NCBI GenBank assembly: GCA_030835125.1
Contig: JAUQWM010000005.1
Location: 62,001-126,000, forward strand
Direction of reading: 5' to 3'
From: Gemmatimonadaceae bacterium
GTDB taxonomy: Bacteria; Gemmatimonadota; Gemmatimonadetes; Gemmatimonadales; Gemmatimonadaceae
DNA: 64,000 nucleotides
The translations under genes were made by a program, and so were the position numbers. Below, one piece after another: positions 49,391 through 58,539 of this stretch (position 1 is the first letter of the stretch; every line of letters begins with the position of its first letter). Below the pieces are notes generated by a model, which worked only from the letters and a program-made list of their open reading frames with translations, had not been told where the DNA came from and made no database searches.

Positions 49391-52102
49391 CTATTGCTCA
49401 CGCAACGCCTCGATGGGATCCACGCGCGCCGCACGCCAGGCGGGAATCAGGCCCGCCAGCAGCGCGACGGAGGCGAGGACGAACGCGGCCCCGAGGTACA
49501 CCATCGGATCGGTCGCCTGCGTGCCATAGAGGAACGGCGCGACCTGGGTGGACGCGAGTCGCGCGCCGATGGCGCCGATGACCAGCCCGATCGCCACCAC
49601 CACGCCGACCTCGCCCAGGACGAGCCTGACGACACGCGCGCGCACCGCGCCCAGGGCGATGCGCACCCCGAGCTCGGCGCGTCGCCGGGCAACGGAGTAC
49701 GACGTGACTCCGTAGAGGCCGAGCACCGCCAGCGCGAGCGCGACCGATCCGAAGATCGCCGACAACACCGCGAGCATGCGTTCACGCTGGAGCGAGGTGG
49801 CCAGCTGGCCGGAGAGTGTCTCGAAATCGACCGTGATCGCGGGGCTGAATTCCCGCAGGACGTTGCGCAGCAACGGCACGATCGCGGCGGGACTTCCCTG
49901 CGCGCGCACTTCGAGGATGCGGCGCGGCCCCGGCGACGCGGATTGCGACGAGGCGACATACGCGATCGGCTCCACGTCCTCGCGGAGCGAACGGTACTTC
50001 GAGTTCTCGACGACCCCCACGATGATGAAGGGCGCGCTCACGCCGGCGCCGGCGCGCACCCGGAACTGCTGTCCGATCGGCGAGCGGTTGCCGAAGAACT
50101 TGCGTCCCCAGGCATCGTTGACGATGGCCACCTTCTCGCCACCGGGAACGTCGGCGCTGCTGAAGTCACGCCCGCCCAGCAGGCGGGTGCGCATGGTGGC
50201 GAAGTAGCCTTCGCTCACCTCGTTGAACCAGGTCACTGCGTCCATCGGGGTCGTCGGCGTGAACCCGTCGATGATGATCTCGTCGTTCCATGACGACCTG
50301 CCGACCGGCGTGAGGTCGGAGCTGCTCGCCGCGGCGACGCCGGGAAGGGTCCGTACGCGCTCGAGGATCCGCTGGTGGCTGGCGTCCAACCCTTCCCTGG
50401 GGATTCCCGCGCGGCTGAGGTCGACGGTGGCCAGCAGCACGCCGTCGGCGTCGAAGCCCGGATTGATGCGCGAGAGGTTGTTCAGCGTTCCCACCAGGAA
50501 CCCGGCGGCCACGACCAGGACGAGCGAAAGCGCCACCTGGGCCACGACCAGGGACTTGCCTAACCGGAACCGGGTGTGCCCTTCGATCACGCCGCGGGCC
50601 TGGGCCTTCATGGCCGACTGCGCGCTGACACGGGTCGCACGCCACGCCGGCAGCAGTCCGCAGAGCACGACCGTGACGGTCGCCGCCAGGATGGTGAATG
50701 CCAGCAGCCGCCAGTTCAGCGAGAGGTCGAGTGACACGGCTCCGCCCGGACCCGGCGTCGCGATCAGCGCGACGAGGGCGGTGGTCCCGACCTGGGCCAC
50801 GAACAGCCCCAGCACCGCGCCGGCGACCGCGAGGACCATGCTCTCGGTCACCAGCTGGCGCAGCAGACGGCCGCGACCCGCGCCAATCGCGAGACGAATG
50901 GCCAGCTCCCGGTGCCGTGCCTCCGCGCGTGACAGGAGGAGGTTGGCGACGTTGGCGCAGGCGATCAGCAGGATGAGCGCCACTCCCGCCATCAGGGCCA
51001 TGAGCGCCGTGCGGTACTGCTCCCTCACATCGGAGAAACCGCGCTCCGCCGGTCGCGCGATCAGCGTGCGACTGGCATAGTCGCGCTGGTCGTTCACGGC
51101 CCATTGCGGGGGAATCGTCTCCTCGAACGCCGCGCGCGCAATCGCGGCCATGCGGGCGCTGGCCTGCCTGACGTCGACGTCCGGAGCGGTTCGGCCGATG
51201 ACGCGGAGCCACCAGCTGCTTCGCGCGTTGAGCTGGTTGCTGTTCCCGCGGATGACAGCCAGCGCGCAGATCGGGAGGTACACGTCCGATTCGCGGCCGA
51301 CGTCGGGCCCGCGGAACGCCGCGCCGGCAATGCCCGCAATCTCGAACGGATGGCCGTTCAACCGGATCACGGAGCCGACTGCGTCCGGCGTGGCTCCGTA
51401 CTCGCGTTCCCAGAACCGATAACTCAACACCGTCGAGCCGGTGCAACCGCGCACATCGTCGGCCCGGGTGAGCAGCCGACCCGCAGCCGCGCTGACGCCG
51501 AAGGTCCGGAAGAAGTCGCCGCTGACGAAGGAACCCTGGATCCGGCGCGCTTCGCCACCGTCCGCAAGGTCGAAGGAGGATTCACCGAACGCGGTGATGG
51601 CACTGAACGCAGTCTGGCGGTCCCGGACCTGCTCCCACAGCGGGTTGGTGAAGTACACGCTGCCGTTCACTTCACTCGATGCTTCGGCCGAGTCGGCCAT
51701 CCCGACGTACGCCAGTTCCGTCGGCCGGGTCACGGCCAGCGGACGCAGGACGACCGCATCGAGCAACGTGAAGATCGTCGTGTTTGCGCCGATGCCGAGT
51801 CCGAGCGACGCGATGGTGACCACCGCGAAGACCGGGCTGTGGAGCAGCGCGCGGAGCGCATAACGAGCGTCCCCGGCCACCGACTGCACCCACTCGGCGA
51901 TGTCCATGCGCCGCGTGTCCTCCCGCCGGGCCGCCTCGTTGCCGAACTGGCGCCGCGCGGCGCGCCGCGCCTCCGCCTCGGACATGCCGCCCGCCACCAG
52001 GTCGTCCACCCGCTCCGCGATGTGGAAGTCGACCTCACGCTGGATGTCGCGCGACACGCGGTTCGAGCGAAGGATGTTGAGGATGCGATGATGCCATGCC
52101 AT
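49391..52102 (-). CDS. ADOP-family ABC permease, 903 aa
   Basis: ATG 52102 opens MAWHHRILNILRSNRVSRDI. The ADOP N-terminal domain (about 15-70) has IQREVDFHIAERVDDLVAGG and ARRQFGNEAARREDTRRMDI. TM1 is in LLHSPVFAVVTIASLGLGIG; the first FtsX unit ends LLSRAEARHRELAIRLAIGA, the second has RRRAELGVRIALGAVRARVV; C-terminus IPAWRAARVDPIEALREQ. It is 26 bp downstream of padR 3 on the same strand, giving one operon. Confidence 0.95.
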   Translation of the reverse strand: MAWHHRILNILRSNRVSRDIQREVDFHIAERVDDLVAGGMSEAEARRAARRQFGNEAARREDTRRMDIAEWVQSVAGDARYALRALLHSPVFAVVTIASLGLGIGANTTIFTLLDAVVLRPLAVTRPTELAYVGMADSAEASSEVNGSVYFTNPLWEQVRDRQTAFSAITAFGESSFDLADGGEARRIQGSFVSGDFFRTFGVSAAAGRLLTRADDVRGCTGSTVLSYRFWEREYGATPDAVGSVIRLNGHPFEIAGIAGAAFRGPDVGRESDVYLPICALAVIRGNSNQLNARSSWWLRVIGRTAPDVDVRQASARMAAIARAAFEETIPPQWAVNDQRDYASRTLIARPAERGFSDVREQYRTALMALMAGVALILLIACANVANLLLSRAEARHRELAIRLAIGAGRGRLLRQLVTESMVLAVAGAVLGLFVAQVGTTALVALIATPGPGGAVSLDLSLNWRLLAFTILAATVTVVLCGLLPAWRATRVSAQSAMKAQARGVIEGHTRFRLGKSLVVAQVALSLVLVVAAGFLVGTLNNLSRINPGFDADGVLLATVDLSRAGIPREGLDASHQRILERVRTLPGVAAASSSDLTPVGRSSWNDEIIIDGFTPTTPMDAVTWFNEVSEGYFATMRTRLLGGRDFSSADVPGGEKVAIVNDAWGRKFFGNRSPIGQQFRVRAGAGVSAPFIIVGVVENSKYRSLREDVEPIAYVASSQSASPGPRRILEVRAQGSPAAIVPLLRNVLREFSPAITVDFETLSGQLATSLQRERMLAVLSAIFGSVALALAVLGLYGVTSYSVARRRAELGVRIALGAVRARVVRLVLGEVGVVVAIGLVIGAIGARLASTQVAPFLYGTQATDPMVYLGAAFVLASVALLAGLIPAWRAARVDPIEALREQ

Positions 52103-52128
52103 GATGGGCCTTCTTCCGGAGAACGGGG

Positions 52129-52464
52129 TCAGGTGTAGCGCAGGACGCGCGAAACGCCCTCGGTCAGACGGCTCCAGCTCGCCTGTTCCTCGGCCAGTTG
52201 CTTGCGCCCCCTGGCGGTGATGCTGTAGAAACGAGCCTCGCGGTTCTTTTCGGTGACTCCCCAGGTCGACCGCAGCCAGCCGTCCTGCTCCATCCGGTGC
52301 AGGGCGGGGTAGAGCGACCCCTCCTCCACACGGAGCAGGTCCGCCGACACCAGCTGGATGTGCGAGGTAATCGCGTACCCGTGCATGGGCCCCGCGACCG
52401 CGAGGGACCGCAGGACGAGCAGGGCCAGCGTGCCCTGGAGGATGTCGTTCCGGTTGCGTGCCAT
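52129..52464 (-). CDS. PadR-family regulator, 111 aa
   Basis: MARNRNDILQGTLALLVLRS, AVAGPMHGYAITSHIQLVSA, EEGSLYPALHRMEQDGWLRS and EARFYSITARGRKQLAEEQA show the PadR domain in full, with the C-terminal dimer helix SWSRLTEGVSRVLRY. It belongs to a different branch from the two other PadR proteins (QGTLALLVLRSL versus LDGLVLRTL and LELLILRAL). It probably regulates itself and the ADOP gene at 52102. Confidence 0.96.
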   Translation of the reverse strand: MARNRNDILQGTLALLVLRSLAVAGPMHGYAITSHIQLVSADLLRVEEGSLYPALHRMEQDGWLRSTWGVTEKNREARFYSITARGRKQLAEEQASWSRLTEGVSRVLRYT

Positions 52465-52468
52465 GGTG

Positions 52469-52486
52469 TACCTATCTAGCTAGGTA
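52469..52486. promoter_or_regulatory. Inverted repeat before padR 3, candidate operator
   Basis: TACCTA-TCTAGC-TAGGTA, perfect 6-bp arms, with CTAGCTAG nested at 52476-52483. It begins 4 bp upstream of the PadR start codon (52464). TATACC within the right part, read on the minus strand, may be the -10 element. Confidence 0.55.
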
Positions 52487-52574
52487 TAGACACGGAATCA
52501 CCGGGAATGGTTGGCGCACGTCAAGTCCGGCCTGCCGGGACGCGGTGACGTCCGGGCAGGGAGCCGCGGCACGT

Positions 52575-53924
52575 TCAGCCGAGGACGGCCCGGGCCTCCC
52601 CCACGATTGCGGCAATGCTCCGGTCGATGTCGTCGTCGGTCGTGGCCCATGACGAGACGCTGATCCGCATCGCGACCCGCCCCTTCCACACCGTACCCCC
52701 GCACCAGCAGGTGCCCTCGCGCTGGATGCCCGCGATCACCCGTTCCGTGGCCTCGGCGCTGCCAAAGGACACGAGCACCTGGTTGAGCTCCACGTCGTTG
52801 AGCACCTCGTGGCCGGCGTCGCGCAGGGCCGATGCCATGCGCTGGGCGTGGGCGCAGGTCCGGTCCACCAGCGCGGCGATTCCGCTGCGACCCGACGATC
52901 GCAGCGCCGCCCAGATCTCGACGCCTCGGGCGCGCCGGGACATCTCCGGGACGAACAGGTGCGGGTCCCGGCTCTCCCCCTCGATCAGGTAGGCCGCGCT
53001 GGCCGCCATCGCCGCGTTGAGGTGGCGCCGCTCCCGCACGAACACCAGCCCGCAGTCATACGGCACATTGAGCCACTTGTGGGCGTCGGTGGCCCAGGAG
53101 TCGGCGAGGTCCAGTCCATCGGTGAGGTGGCGCTTCGATGGGGACGCCGCCGCCCAGAGGCCGAACGCGCCGTCCACGTGGACCCACGCCCGTCCCTGTA
53201 CGCGCGTGCAGATGTCGCGCGCCGGGTCGAAGGCGCCGCTGTTGACGTTGCCGGCCTGGATGCAGACGATCGCCGGCCCGCTGATCGTGGGCAGCGCATC
53301 GGCGCGAAACCGTCCCATGTGGTCCGCGGGGACCCTGACGACGCGATCGCGCCCGAGGCCGAGCATGCTGAGCGCCTTCAGCAGGCTGGCGTGCACCTCC
53401 TCTCCGACGACCACAGTGATGGGAGGAGCGCCGAACAGTCCGCGAGACTCCACGTCCCAGCCGTGATCCGCCAGCACCGCGTGGCGGGCCGCCGCCAAGC
53501 CGGTGAAGTTGGCCATGGTCGCTCCCGTCGCGAACCCGACTTCGGTCGCCTCGGGGAAGTTCAGCAGCGACGCGAGCCAGGGTCGGCAGATCTTCTCCAG
53601 TTCCGCCGCGACAGGCGACGCGGTCTGGAGTCCCGCGTTCTGGTCCCACGCTGCAGCGAGCATGTTGGCGGCGACCGTGGCCGGAAGCGATCCCCCAATC
53701 ACAAACCCGAAGTAGCGGCCGCTCGCGGTGGCCACTGTTGCGGGTGATCCGAGCTCATCGAGTTGTGCGAGCACCGCGGCGGGGTCGATGGGATCGTCCT
53801 GCAGCGGCCCGCCGAGCAGGTGCATCCGGGCGAGGGCGTCCGGCGTCGGCGCGACGGATCGTTCGCGCAGGGTGCTCAGGTACCGGGACCCGCGGCGCGC
53901 GGCATCCAGCAAGAGGTCGTCCAT
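52575..53924 (-). CDS. PLP-dependent decarboxylase/aminotransferase-fold enzyme (group II decarboxylase-like), 449 aa
   Basis: ATG 53924 follows GGAGAG and is preferred over the long upstream frame. SGRYFGFVIGGSLPATVAAN and WDQNAGLQTASPVAAELEKI are typical of aromatic-amino-acid/glutamate-decarboxylase-like proteins; EVGFATGATMANFTGLAAAR binds the cofactor phosphate; AWVHVDGAFGLWAAASP holds the PLP-nitrogen Asp; SWATDAHKWLNVPYDCGLVF contains the Schiff-base Lys. The amino acid substrate cannot be read from sequence. It stands alone on its strand, divergent from the gene at 54077. Confidence 0.91.
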   Translation of the reverse strand: MDDLLLDAARRGSRYLSTLRERSVAPTPDALARMHLLGGPLQDDPIDPAAVLAQLDELGSPATVATASGRYFGFVIGGSLPATVAANMLAAAWDQNAGLQTASPVAAELEKICRPWLASLLNFPEATEVGFATGATMANFTGLAAARHAVLADHGWDVESRGLFGAPPITVVVGEEVHASLLKALSMLGLGRDRVVRVPADHMGRFRADALPTISGPAIVCIQAGNVNSGAFDPARDICTRVQGRAWVHVDGAFGLWAAASPSKRHLTDGLDLADSWATDAHKWLNVPYDCGLVFVRERRHLNAAMAASAAYLIEGESRDPHLFVPEMSRRARGVEIWAALRSSGRSGIAALVDRTCAHAQRMASALRDAGHEVLNDVELNQVLVSFGSAEATERVIAGIQREGTCWCGGTVWKGRVAMRISVSSWATTDDDIDRSIAAIVGEARAVLG

Positions 53925-54076
53925 ACGCTCTCCGGAAGAAGGACTGGCGGCCATCGAGCCAACAGCGGGTCCAGCGGATGGATGATGGCACGGCGAGGGC
54001 GGAAGACAAGGCGTCGTCCTGAGGGAAATGGCGGGGACCTGTCCGTCAGAGAGAGGGCACCCTCCTTCCGGAGCCC

Positions 54077-55345
54077 ATGAGCATGGCGCGAGCAAAATGG
54101 TCTGCCCATCACCTCCTCCTGAGCGTCCTCGTTGCCGGCACCTCCTGGCCCGCGCCGGTGGCCGGCCAGAACGCGTATGTCTACTACGACCACAGTCCGC
54201 GGGTGGAGGGCGGGCGGATCTCGTACCGGGTGGCGGAAACGGGGAGCAGGCTGTCCCGGGGAACCCCGCCCCGCCTGAAGGTTCCGTCCGGCGGAAACGC
54301 GTGCTTCCAGGTGACGAACGCGAACCTCCTGCTCTACACCTACTCGTTAGGGCAGCAGGCGATCGCGAGGGAGTCGCCCGAGGGTCTGGCCGACATCCTG
54401 AAGTCCCTGACGACCATCGCGGCCGCGCTCAAGGTCGATGCACCGGAACGTCTCGCCCCCGAGACCCCTGCCAGCGATCCCGCCGAGAAGTACGCCGAGG
54501 CGATCGATTCACTGGCGAAGATCGGCGACGCCCTGGCGGCGCTTCGGGGCTTTTCGGACAACATCCCCGATTTCGGGGTGGTCTTCGATTCCTCGCGCAA
54601 GCTGCTCGAAGCGGGCACCCGACAGCGAAACGTCACGACCGCGCTGTTCGAGAAAGGCAAGGGCGAAACCCAGAAGGTGGTCTTCATGGCCCTCCGGAAA
54701 CTGGACGACGCGGCCTTCACCGCCATCCAGAACCTGAAGAAGCAGTACGACGACGCCAACACCGGGGTCGACGAACTCTGCGTCAAAACGAAGGACACGG
54801 ACCTCGCGATCTCGCTGGTGATCAAGCGGCCGGGCGCCGCCAAGGACGCCAAGAGCGCGCGCCCGGTCGACACAGTTGCCACGATGACTGTCGAAGTCAC
54901 CCACTCGAAGACCTTCGACATCGTGCCCCTCGCCGTGGCGATCCTGGCCGTGCGCAATGCCCGCCACTTCGTCGTCGAAGGTGGGAGCATCCGGGATCGC
55001 GGGAGCCCGTCGCCAGGCGTGCAACCGGGCACGCTGGCCCTGGCCCGCCTGGGAGCGAGCGTCGGCTGGATCGGCGTTGGCGCGTCGACATCCCAGGGGA
55101 GTCTCGCACCGGCACTGCACTTCGCGCTGGTCCTGCGCCCTACGGCCCTCGGCATCCCCATGCTGCTCGGAGCCGGACCCACGATCACCCAGGTGACCGT
55201 TGACCTCAAGGACGGCGCGGTGGCTGGCGGCGCGCTTCCGGCCGGCAAGACGATCGATGACGTCGCGCTGAAGGCCCACCGACTCGGCGCTGCCGTCTAC
55301 TTCGTCCTGGGCGACCTCAGCTTCCTGGGAGGAAAGTCGAAATGA
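54077..55345 (+). CDS. Unrecognised secreted protein, 422 aa
   Basis: A signal peptide (AHHLLLSVLVAGTSWPAPVAG, mature end near QNAYVYYDH) starts from ATG 54077 or 54083. Residues about 90-240 are helical and Lys/Glu/Ala rich (ADILKSLTTIAAALKV, KVVFMALRKLDDAAFTAIQN). The C-terminal 150 residues are beta-rich with small-residue strands (GASVGWIGVGASTSQGS, LAPALHFALVLRPTALGIPM), possibly an outer-membrane barrel or sandwich. I recognise no family. Its stop overlaps the start of the metzincin gene by 4 bp, so the two products are made together and may act together. Confidence 0.75.
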   Translation: MSMARAKWSAHHLLLSVLVAGTSWPAPVAGQNAYVYYDHSPRVEGGRISYRVAETGSRLSRGTPPRLKVPSGGNACFQVTNANLLLYTYSLGQQAIARESPEGLADILKSLTTIAAALKVDAPERLAPETPASDPAEKYAEAIDSLAKIGDALAALRGFSDNIPDFGVVFDSSRKLLEAGTRQRNVTTALFEKGKGETQKVVFMALRKLDDAAFTAIQNLKKQYDDANTGVDELCVKTKDTDLAISLVIKRPGAAKDAKSARPVDTVATMTVEVTHSKTFDIVPLAVAILAVRNARHFVVEGGSIRDRGSPSPGVQPGTLALARLGASVGWIGVGASTSQGSLAPALHFALVLRPTALGIPMLLGAGPTITQVTVDLKDGAVAGGALPAGKTIDDVALKAHRLGAAVYFVLGDLSFLGGKSK

Positions 55346-56493
55346 CGACACGAATCCGGATTGGAGCAGCGAGCCTGTCGCTTGCCGTCGGTGTTGCGTG
55401 CTCCGGTGAAGGGTCCATCGCGGACACGGTCAGGGTGTCATCTCCGGCCGGGACTGTCCTCGAAACCGACACGATCGCGGCTGGGGTTTCGGAGGGATAC
55501 CCGGATTCGGTGATCGCGCAGCTGGAGGCGCGGGCGCGAAGCGTGATCGAGGCCGCCGCGGTCCAGCCGGACAGTGCGGTGTTGAGGGCAGTGCAATCCG
55601 TCATCGTGATCAACAAGCTCTGGACGCAGCGCGACCCGATCCGCGTGGCCTTCCTTGGAGGCTCGAGCGACCTGCGGGGACTGATTGCCGCGGCCGCGCA
55701 GGAGTGGAGCGACGCGTCAGGGATTCGACTGGATTTCGGCACGGCCCCCGGCTACCGCGACTGGACGCCGAGCGATGGTGACTACGTGGCGGACATCCGG
55801 ATCGCCTTTCTCCGCGACCGTTACTGGGGGGGCTACTGGTCCCACGTTGGGAACGACGCGATCGTGAGGTCGATTGCCAGTCCGAGGCAACCATCAATGA
55901 ACCTCCACGGGTTCGACCTCAGGCTCCCTCCGGGCTGGAAAGGCACCGTCCTCCACGAATTCGGCCACGCGCTGGGATTCGAGCACGAACACCAGAACCC
56001 GGAAAGCCCATGTGAAGCAGAGTTCCGGTGGCGGGACGATCCCGGATATGTGGCGACGCAGGACCTCAACGGCTCCTTCATGCGTGACGCACTCGGCCGC
56101 CGTCCGGGTGTCTACACCGTCCTTGGGGGACCGCCGAACAACTGGCCGCCCTCGAAAGTCGATCGGAACATGCGCGTCCTCGCCTACTCACCGGATATGC
56201 ACACGAGCGCGTTCGATGCAGGGTCGATCATGAAGTACTTCTTCGAACCCTGGATGTTCACCAAGGGGATTAACAGCCGCTGCTACAGCAGCCGGAACGA
56301 TACTCTGAGTGAGCGGGATCGCGCGGCGGCGGCGATCGAGTACCGGGCGCTCGTGACGGCGCCGGACAGCCTCACCCGGGAGCACACCCGCGCGGTCGCC
56401 GAGGCGGTCAGCCAACTCAGGCTGGGCCTCGCCCAGAGCAGGCGCCTTACGACGACGTTGTCCGCGGCGATCGCACGTCCTCCCCGGGAGTAG
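55342..56493 (+). CDS. Metzincin zinc-protease lipoprotein (M10/M12-like), 383 aa
   Basis: Lipoprotein signal ending VGVAC (Cys20). The catalytic site LHEFGHALGFEHEHQNPESP is a perfect HExxHxxGxxH (His205, Glu206, His209, His215) with Gly212, and DAGSIMKYFFEP provides the Met-turn. Upstream strands IRVAFLGGSSDLRGL and DIRIAFLRDRYWGGYWSH fit the astacin/matrixin fold. No prodomain Cys switch is obvious. Coupled by ATGA overlap to the unknown secreted protein gene. Confidence 0.9.
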   Translation: MTTRIRIGAASLSLAVGVACSGEGSIADTVRVSSPAGTVLETDTIAAGVSEGYPDSVIAQLEARARSVIEAAAVQPDSAVLRAVQSVIVINKLWTQRDPIRVAFLGGSSDLRGLIAAAAQEWSDASGIRLDFGTAPGYRDWTPSDGDYVADIRIAFLRDRYWGGYWSHVGNDAIVRSIASPRQPSMNLHGFDLRLPPGWKGTVLHEFGHALGFEHEHQNPESPCEAEFRWRDDPGYVATQDLNGSFMRDALGRRPGVYTVLGGPPNNWPPSKVDRNMRVLAYSPDMHTSAFDAGSIMKYFFEPWMFTKGINSRCYSSRNDTLSERDRAAAAIEYRALVTAPDSLTREHTRAVAEAVSQLRLGLAQSRRLTTTLSAAIARPPRE

Positions 56494-56640
56494 CCCGGAC
56501 CGGAGTCGCTAGCGAGCAAGCCGGAGCGAGACGCTGCATCCCCCGGACGGTCGACGGAGTGCTTATAATCGGGTGCGTCCGACGAATCGCGGCGAGGTGT
56601 TCGCAACCGCGGTCCATCCAGCGCGAGACCCTGATCCCGC

Positions 56641-57291
56641 ATGCTCCCACACGACCTCGATCCCGTTGCCGTCCGGGTACTCGGTGCGCTCGTCGAGAAG
56701 GAACTCTCAACGCCCGATCACTATCCGTTGTCCCTCAATGCGCTGACGAGCGCGTGCAACCAGTCTTCCAATCGCGACCCGGTGATGTCGCTGGAGGAAG
56801 ACGCCGTCCTGCAGGCCGTCGAGGCACTTCGTCGACTCGGCCTCGTCCGGTCGATCCAGCCGATCGGATCGAGGGTGCGGAAGTTCCAGCACCTGCTCAG
56901 GGAGGCGGGAGATCTCACGACACAGGAACTCGCCGTCCTGTGCGTGCTCACGTTGCGCGGTCCACAGACGCAGGCCGAAGTCAGGAGTCGTGCTGCGCGC
57001 CTGGTGCCGGACGAAGATGCCAGTGGCCTGGAAGCCACGCTCGAGACACTCGCGTCACGCGATGTGGACCCCCTGGTCGTCCGCCTGTCGCGCCGACCGG
57101 GGCAGAAGGAGGTGCGGTACGCGCACCTGCTGGCCGGGGAAGTCGTCCACGCGGCGGATGACCTTCCGCCAACGCCGGTCGCCGCCCCTACGGACAGGAT
57201 CGCGGCACTCGAGGAACTCACGCGTGAGCTTCGTCTCGAGGTCGCAGACCTGCGGGCGCAGCTCGCCGAATTCCGCAGGCAGTTCGAGTAG
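56641..57291 (+). CDS. yceH: YceH family protein (DUF480), 216 aa
   Basis: VAVRVLGALVEKELSTPDHY, PLSLNALTSACNQSSNRDPV and MSLEEDAVLQAVEALRRLGL are diagnostic; the second winged-helix unit follows (TQELAVLCVLTLRGPQTQAE, LASRDVDPLVVRLSRRPGQK). The C-terminus is a short coiled coil (RIAALEELTRELRLEVADLR). The length is normal. The family is conserved but its role is not settled; two winged helices suggest DNA or protein binding. Confidence 0.95.
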   Translation: MLPHDLDPVAVRVLGALVEKELSTPDHYPLSLNALTSACNQSSNRDPVMSLEEDAVLQAVEALRRLGLVRSIQPIGSRVRKFQHLLREAGDLTTQELAVLCVLTLRGPQTQAEVRSRAARLVPDEDASGLEATLETLASRDVDPLVVRLSRRPGQKEVRYAHLLAGEVVHAADDLPPTPVAAPTDRIAALEELTRELRLEVADLRAQLAEFRRQFE

Positions 57292-57345
57292 GCGGCAATC
57301 TCCGGGCGCACGGCACCGCGTGTGTTGGTCGCCGGGTCCGGGGAC

Positions 57346-57351
57346 TATACT
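57346..57351 (+). promoter_or_regulatory. -10 element of a probable leaderless gene
   Basis: TATACT lies 6 bp before the ATG at 57358, so transcription would begin at or next to the A of the start codon. A weak -35 candidate TTGGTC (57325-57330) is 15 bp upstream. No ribosome site precedes the ATG, in agreement with a leaderless mRNA. Confidence 0.5.
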
Positions 57352-57357
57352 CCCGGT

Positions 57358-57927
57358 ATGGTCGAACCTCCTCGCGATCGCGCGGTTGCGACGCTCCTGT
57401 TGCCGGAAGCGCGGGATGCGGCGATCGCGCAGCTCTCGACGGCCTTTGCGCACGACGTCCTGTCGATCGATGAGTTCGAGCGACGGACCGCGGCTGCCTA
57501 TCGCGCGCGGAGTCCGGGTGAACTGGACAGCCTGCTGGCGGACCTGCCGGCGCCCGGATCGCCCCGCGGCGCTCCAGCGCTGGTGTCTCAGCCAATGGCC
57601 CCACGCATCGCGGCCGCGTTCGCGAACGTCGAGCGGGCCGGCGTGCTGGTCGTGCCGGCCCAGCTCGAGATCCGCGCGATCTTCGGGAATGTCGAACTCG
57701 ACCTGAGTGAGGCGCGGTTCGGGCTCGGCGTGACCGAAGTCTCGATCCGCGCGTTGTTCGGGAATGTCGAGATCCGGCTGCCGCCCGGTGCCCAGGTGGA
57801 GAATCATGGCAGAGCCACCGTGGGCAGCTTCACGAGCCAGCACGGATCCGGGTCGGCGGGTCACAACGTGCGCGTGCTGGTGACCGGTCGCGCGGTCTTC
57901 GCGAACGTGGAACTGACCACCGACTGA
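57358..57927 (+). CDS. DUF1707-domain (SHOCT-like) protein with cell-wall-active-antibiotics-like C-terminus, 189 aa
   Basis: The N-terminal domain (about 10-60) reads LLPEARDAAIAQLSTAFAHD, VLSIDEFERRTAAAYRARSP, the DUF1707 pattern D-x-x-I-xx-L-xx-A-xx-G/D-x-L-xxx-E-F-xx-R. The C-terminal half is a small beta-helix-like region with repeats IRAIFGNVELDLSEA and IRALFGNVEIRLPPG, as in LiaF/DUF1707-DUF4097-like proteins. No transmembrane segment is present. Possibly an envelope-stress or membrane-associated regulator; uncertain. Confidence 0.85.
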   Translation: MVEPPRDRAVATLLLPEARDAAIAQLSTAFAHDVLSIDEFERRTAAAYRARSPGELDSLLADLPAPGSPRGAPALVSQPMAPRIAAAFANVERAGVLVVPAQLEIRAIFGNVELDLSEARFGLGVTEVSIRALFGNVEIRLPPGAQVENHGRATVGSFTSQHGSGSAGHNVRVLVTGRAVFANVELTTD

Positions 57928-57962
57928 GGCGCGGCGGTGAAGCCCTCCGTGACGGCAGCCCG

Positions 57963-58529
57963 ATGAAGACGCAATACTACACGGCCTCGACGCTGGATGG
58001 GTTCATCGCCGACCCCGACGACTCGCTCGAGTGGTTGTTTCCTCTCGGCGACATCGAGGAAACCAGCTATCCCGTGTTCATCAAGGACGTCGGAGCCCTG
58101 TGCATGGGTTCGTCGACCTACGAGTGGATGCTGCGGCACATCGTGGGGCCTGAAGCCGAGCGGCCGCAGCCCTGGCCCTACCGGCAACCGACCTGGGTGT
58201 TCAGCTCGCGCACGCTGCCCGTGGTGCCCGGCGCGGACATCCGGTTCGCGCGCGGCGACGTCAGGCCCGTCCACCGGGAGATGGTCGAGGCCGCGGGAGG
58301 CCTGAACGTCTGGATCGTCGGGGGCGGTGACCTGGCCGGCCAGTTCCATGATGCCGGCCTGCTCGACGAACTGTTCGTGCAGGTGGGTTCGGTGACGTTA
58401 GGCGCCGGCAAGCCGCTGTTGCCGCGCGTCATCACCAGCCCGCCGCTGCGACTGGTGTCGGTGCGGGCGGTCGGCACCGGGTTCGCCGAGCTGCACTACC
58501 TGGTCCCGCGGGCGGGCGACCCGCCCTGA
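57963..58529 (+). CDS. Dihydrofolate-reductase-family (RibD C-terminal) protein, 188 aa
   Basis: KTQYYTASTLDGFIADPDDS is the family start; GALCMGSSTYEWMLRHIVGP, WVFSSRTLPVVPGADIRFAR and LNVWIVGGGDLAGQFHDAGL then DELFVQVGSVTLGAGKPLLP complete the RibD-C fold. NAD(P)H-dependent reductase of unknown substrate. It is a normal chromosomal gene, 36 bp after the DUF1707 gene, with no attC nearby; compare the cassette-borne homolog at 8067-8663. Confidence 0.92.
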   Translation: MKTQYYTASTLDGFIADPDDSLEWLFPLGDIEETSYPVFIKDVGALCMGSSTYEWMLRHIVGPEAERPQPWPYRQPTWVFSSRTLPVVPGADIRFARGDVRPVHREMVEAAGGLNVWIVGGGDLAGQFHDAGLLDELFVQVGSVTLGAGKPLLPRVITSPPLRLVSVRAVGTGFAELHYLVPRAGDPP

Positions 58530-58539
58530 CGGTGGGACG

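Noticed and set aside
49340-50293. Plus-strand frame (317 aa) opposite the ADOP permease
   Set aside because: Antisense of a well-supported gene with typical shadow composition.
1159-58402. Other GTTAGG/CCTAAC words as extra attC cores
   Set aside because: They lie inside conserved genes without a paired complementary box or inverted arms at 60-140 bp, so they are reported only as an enriched word.
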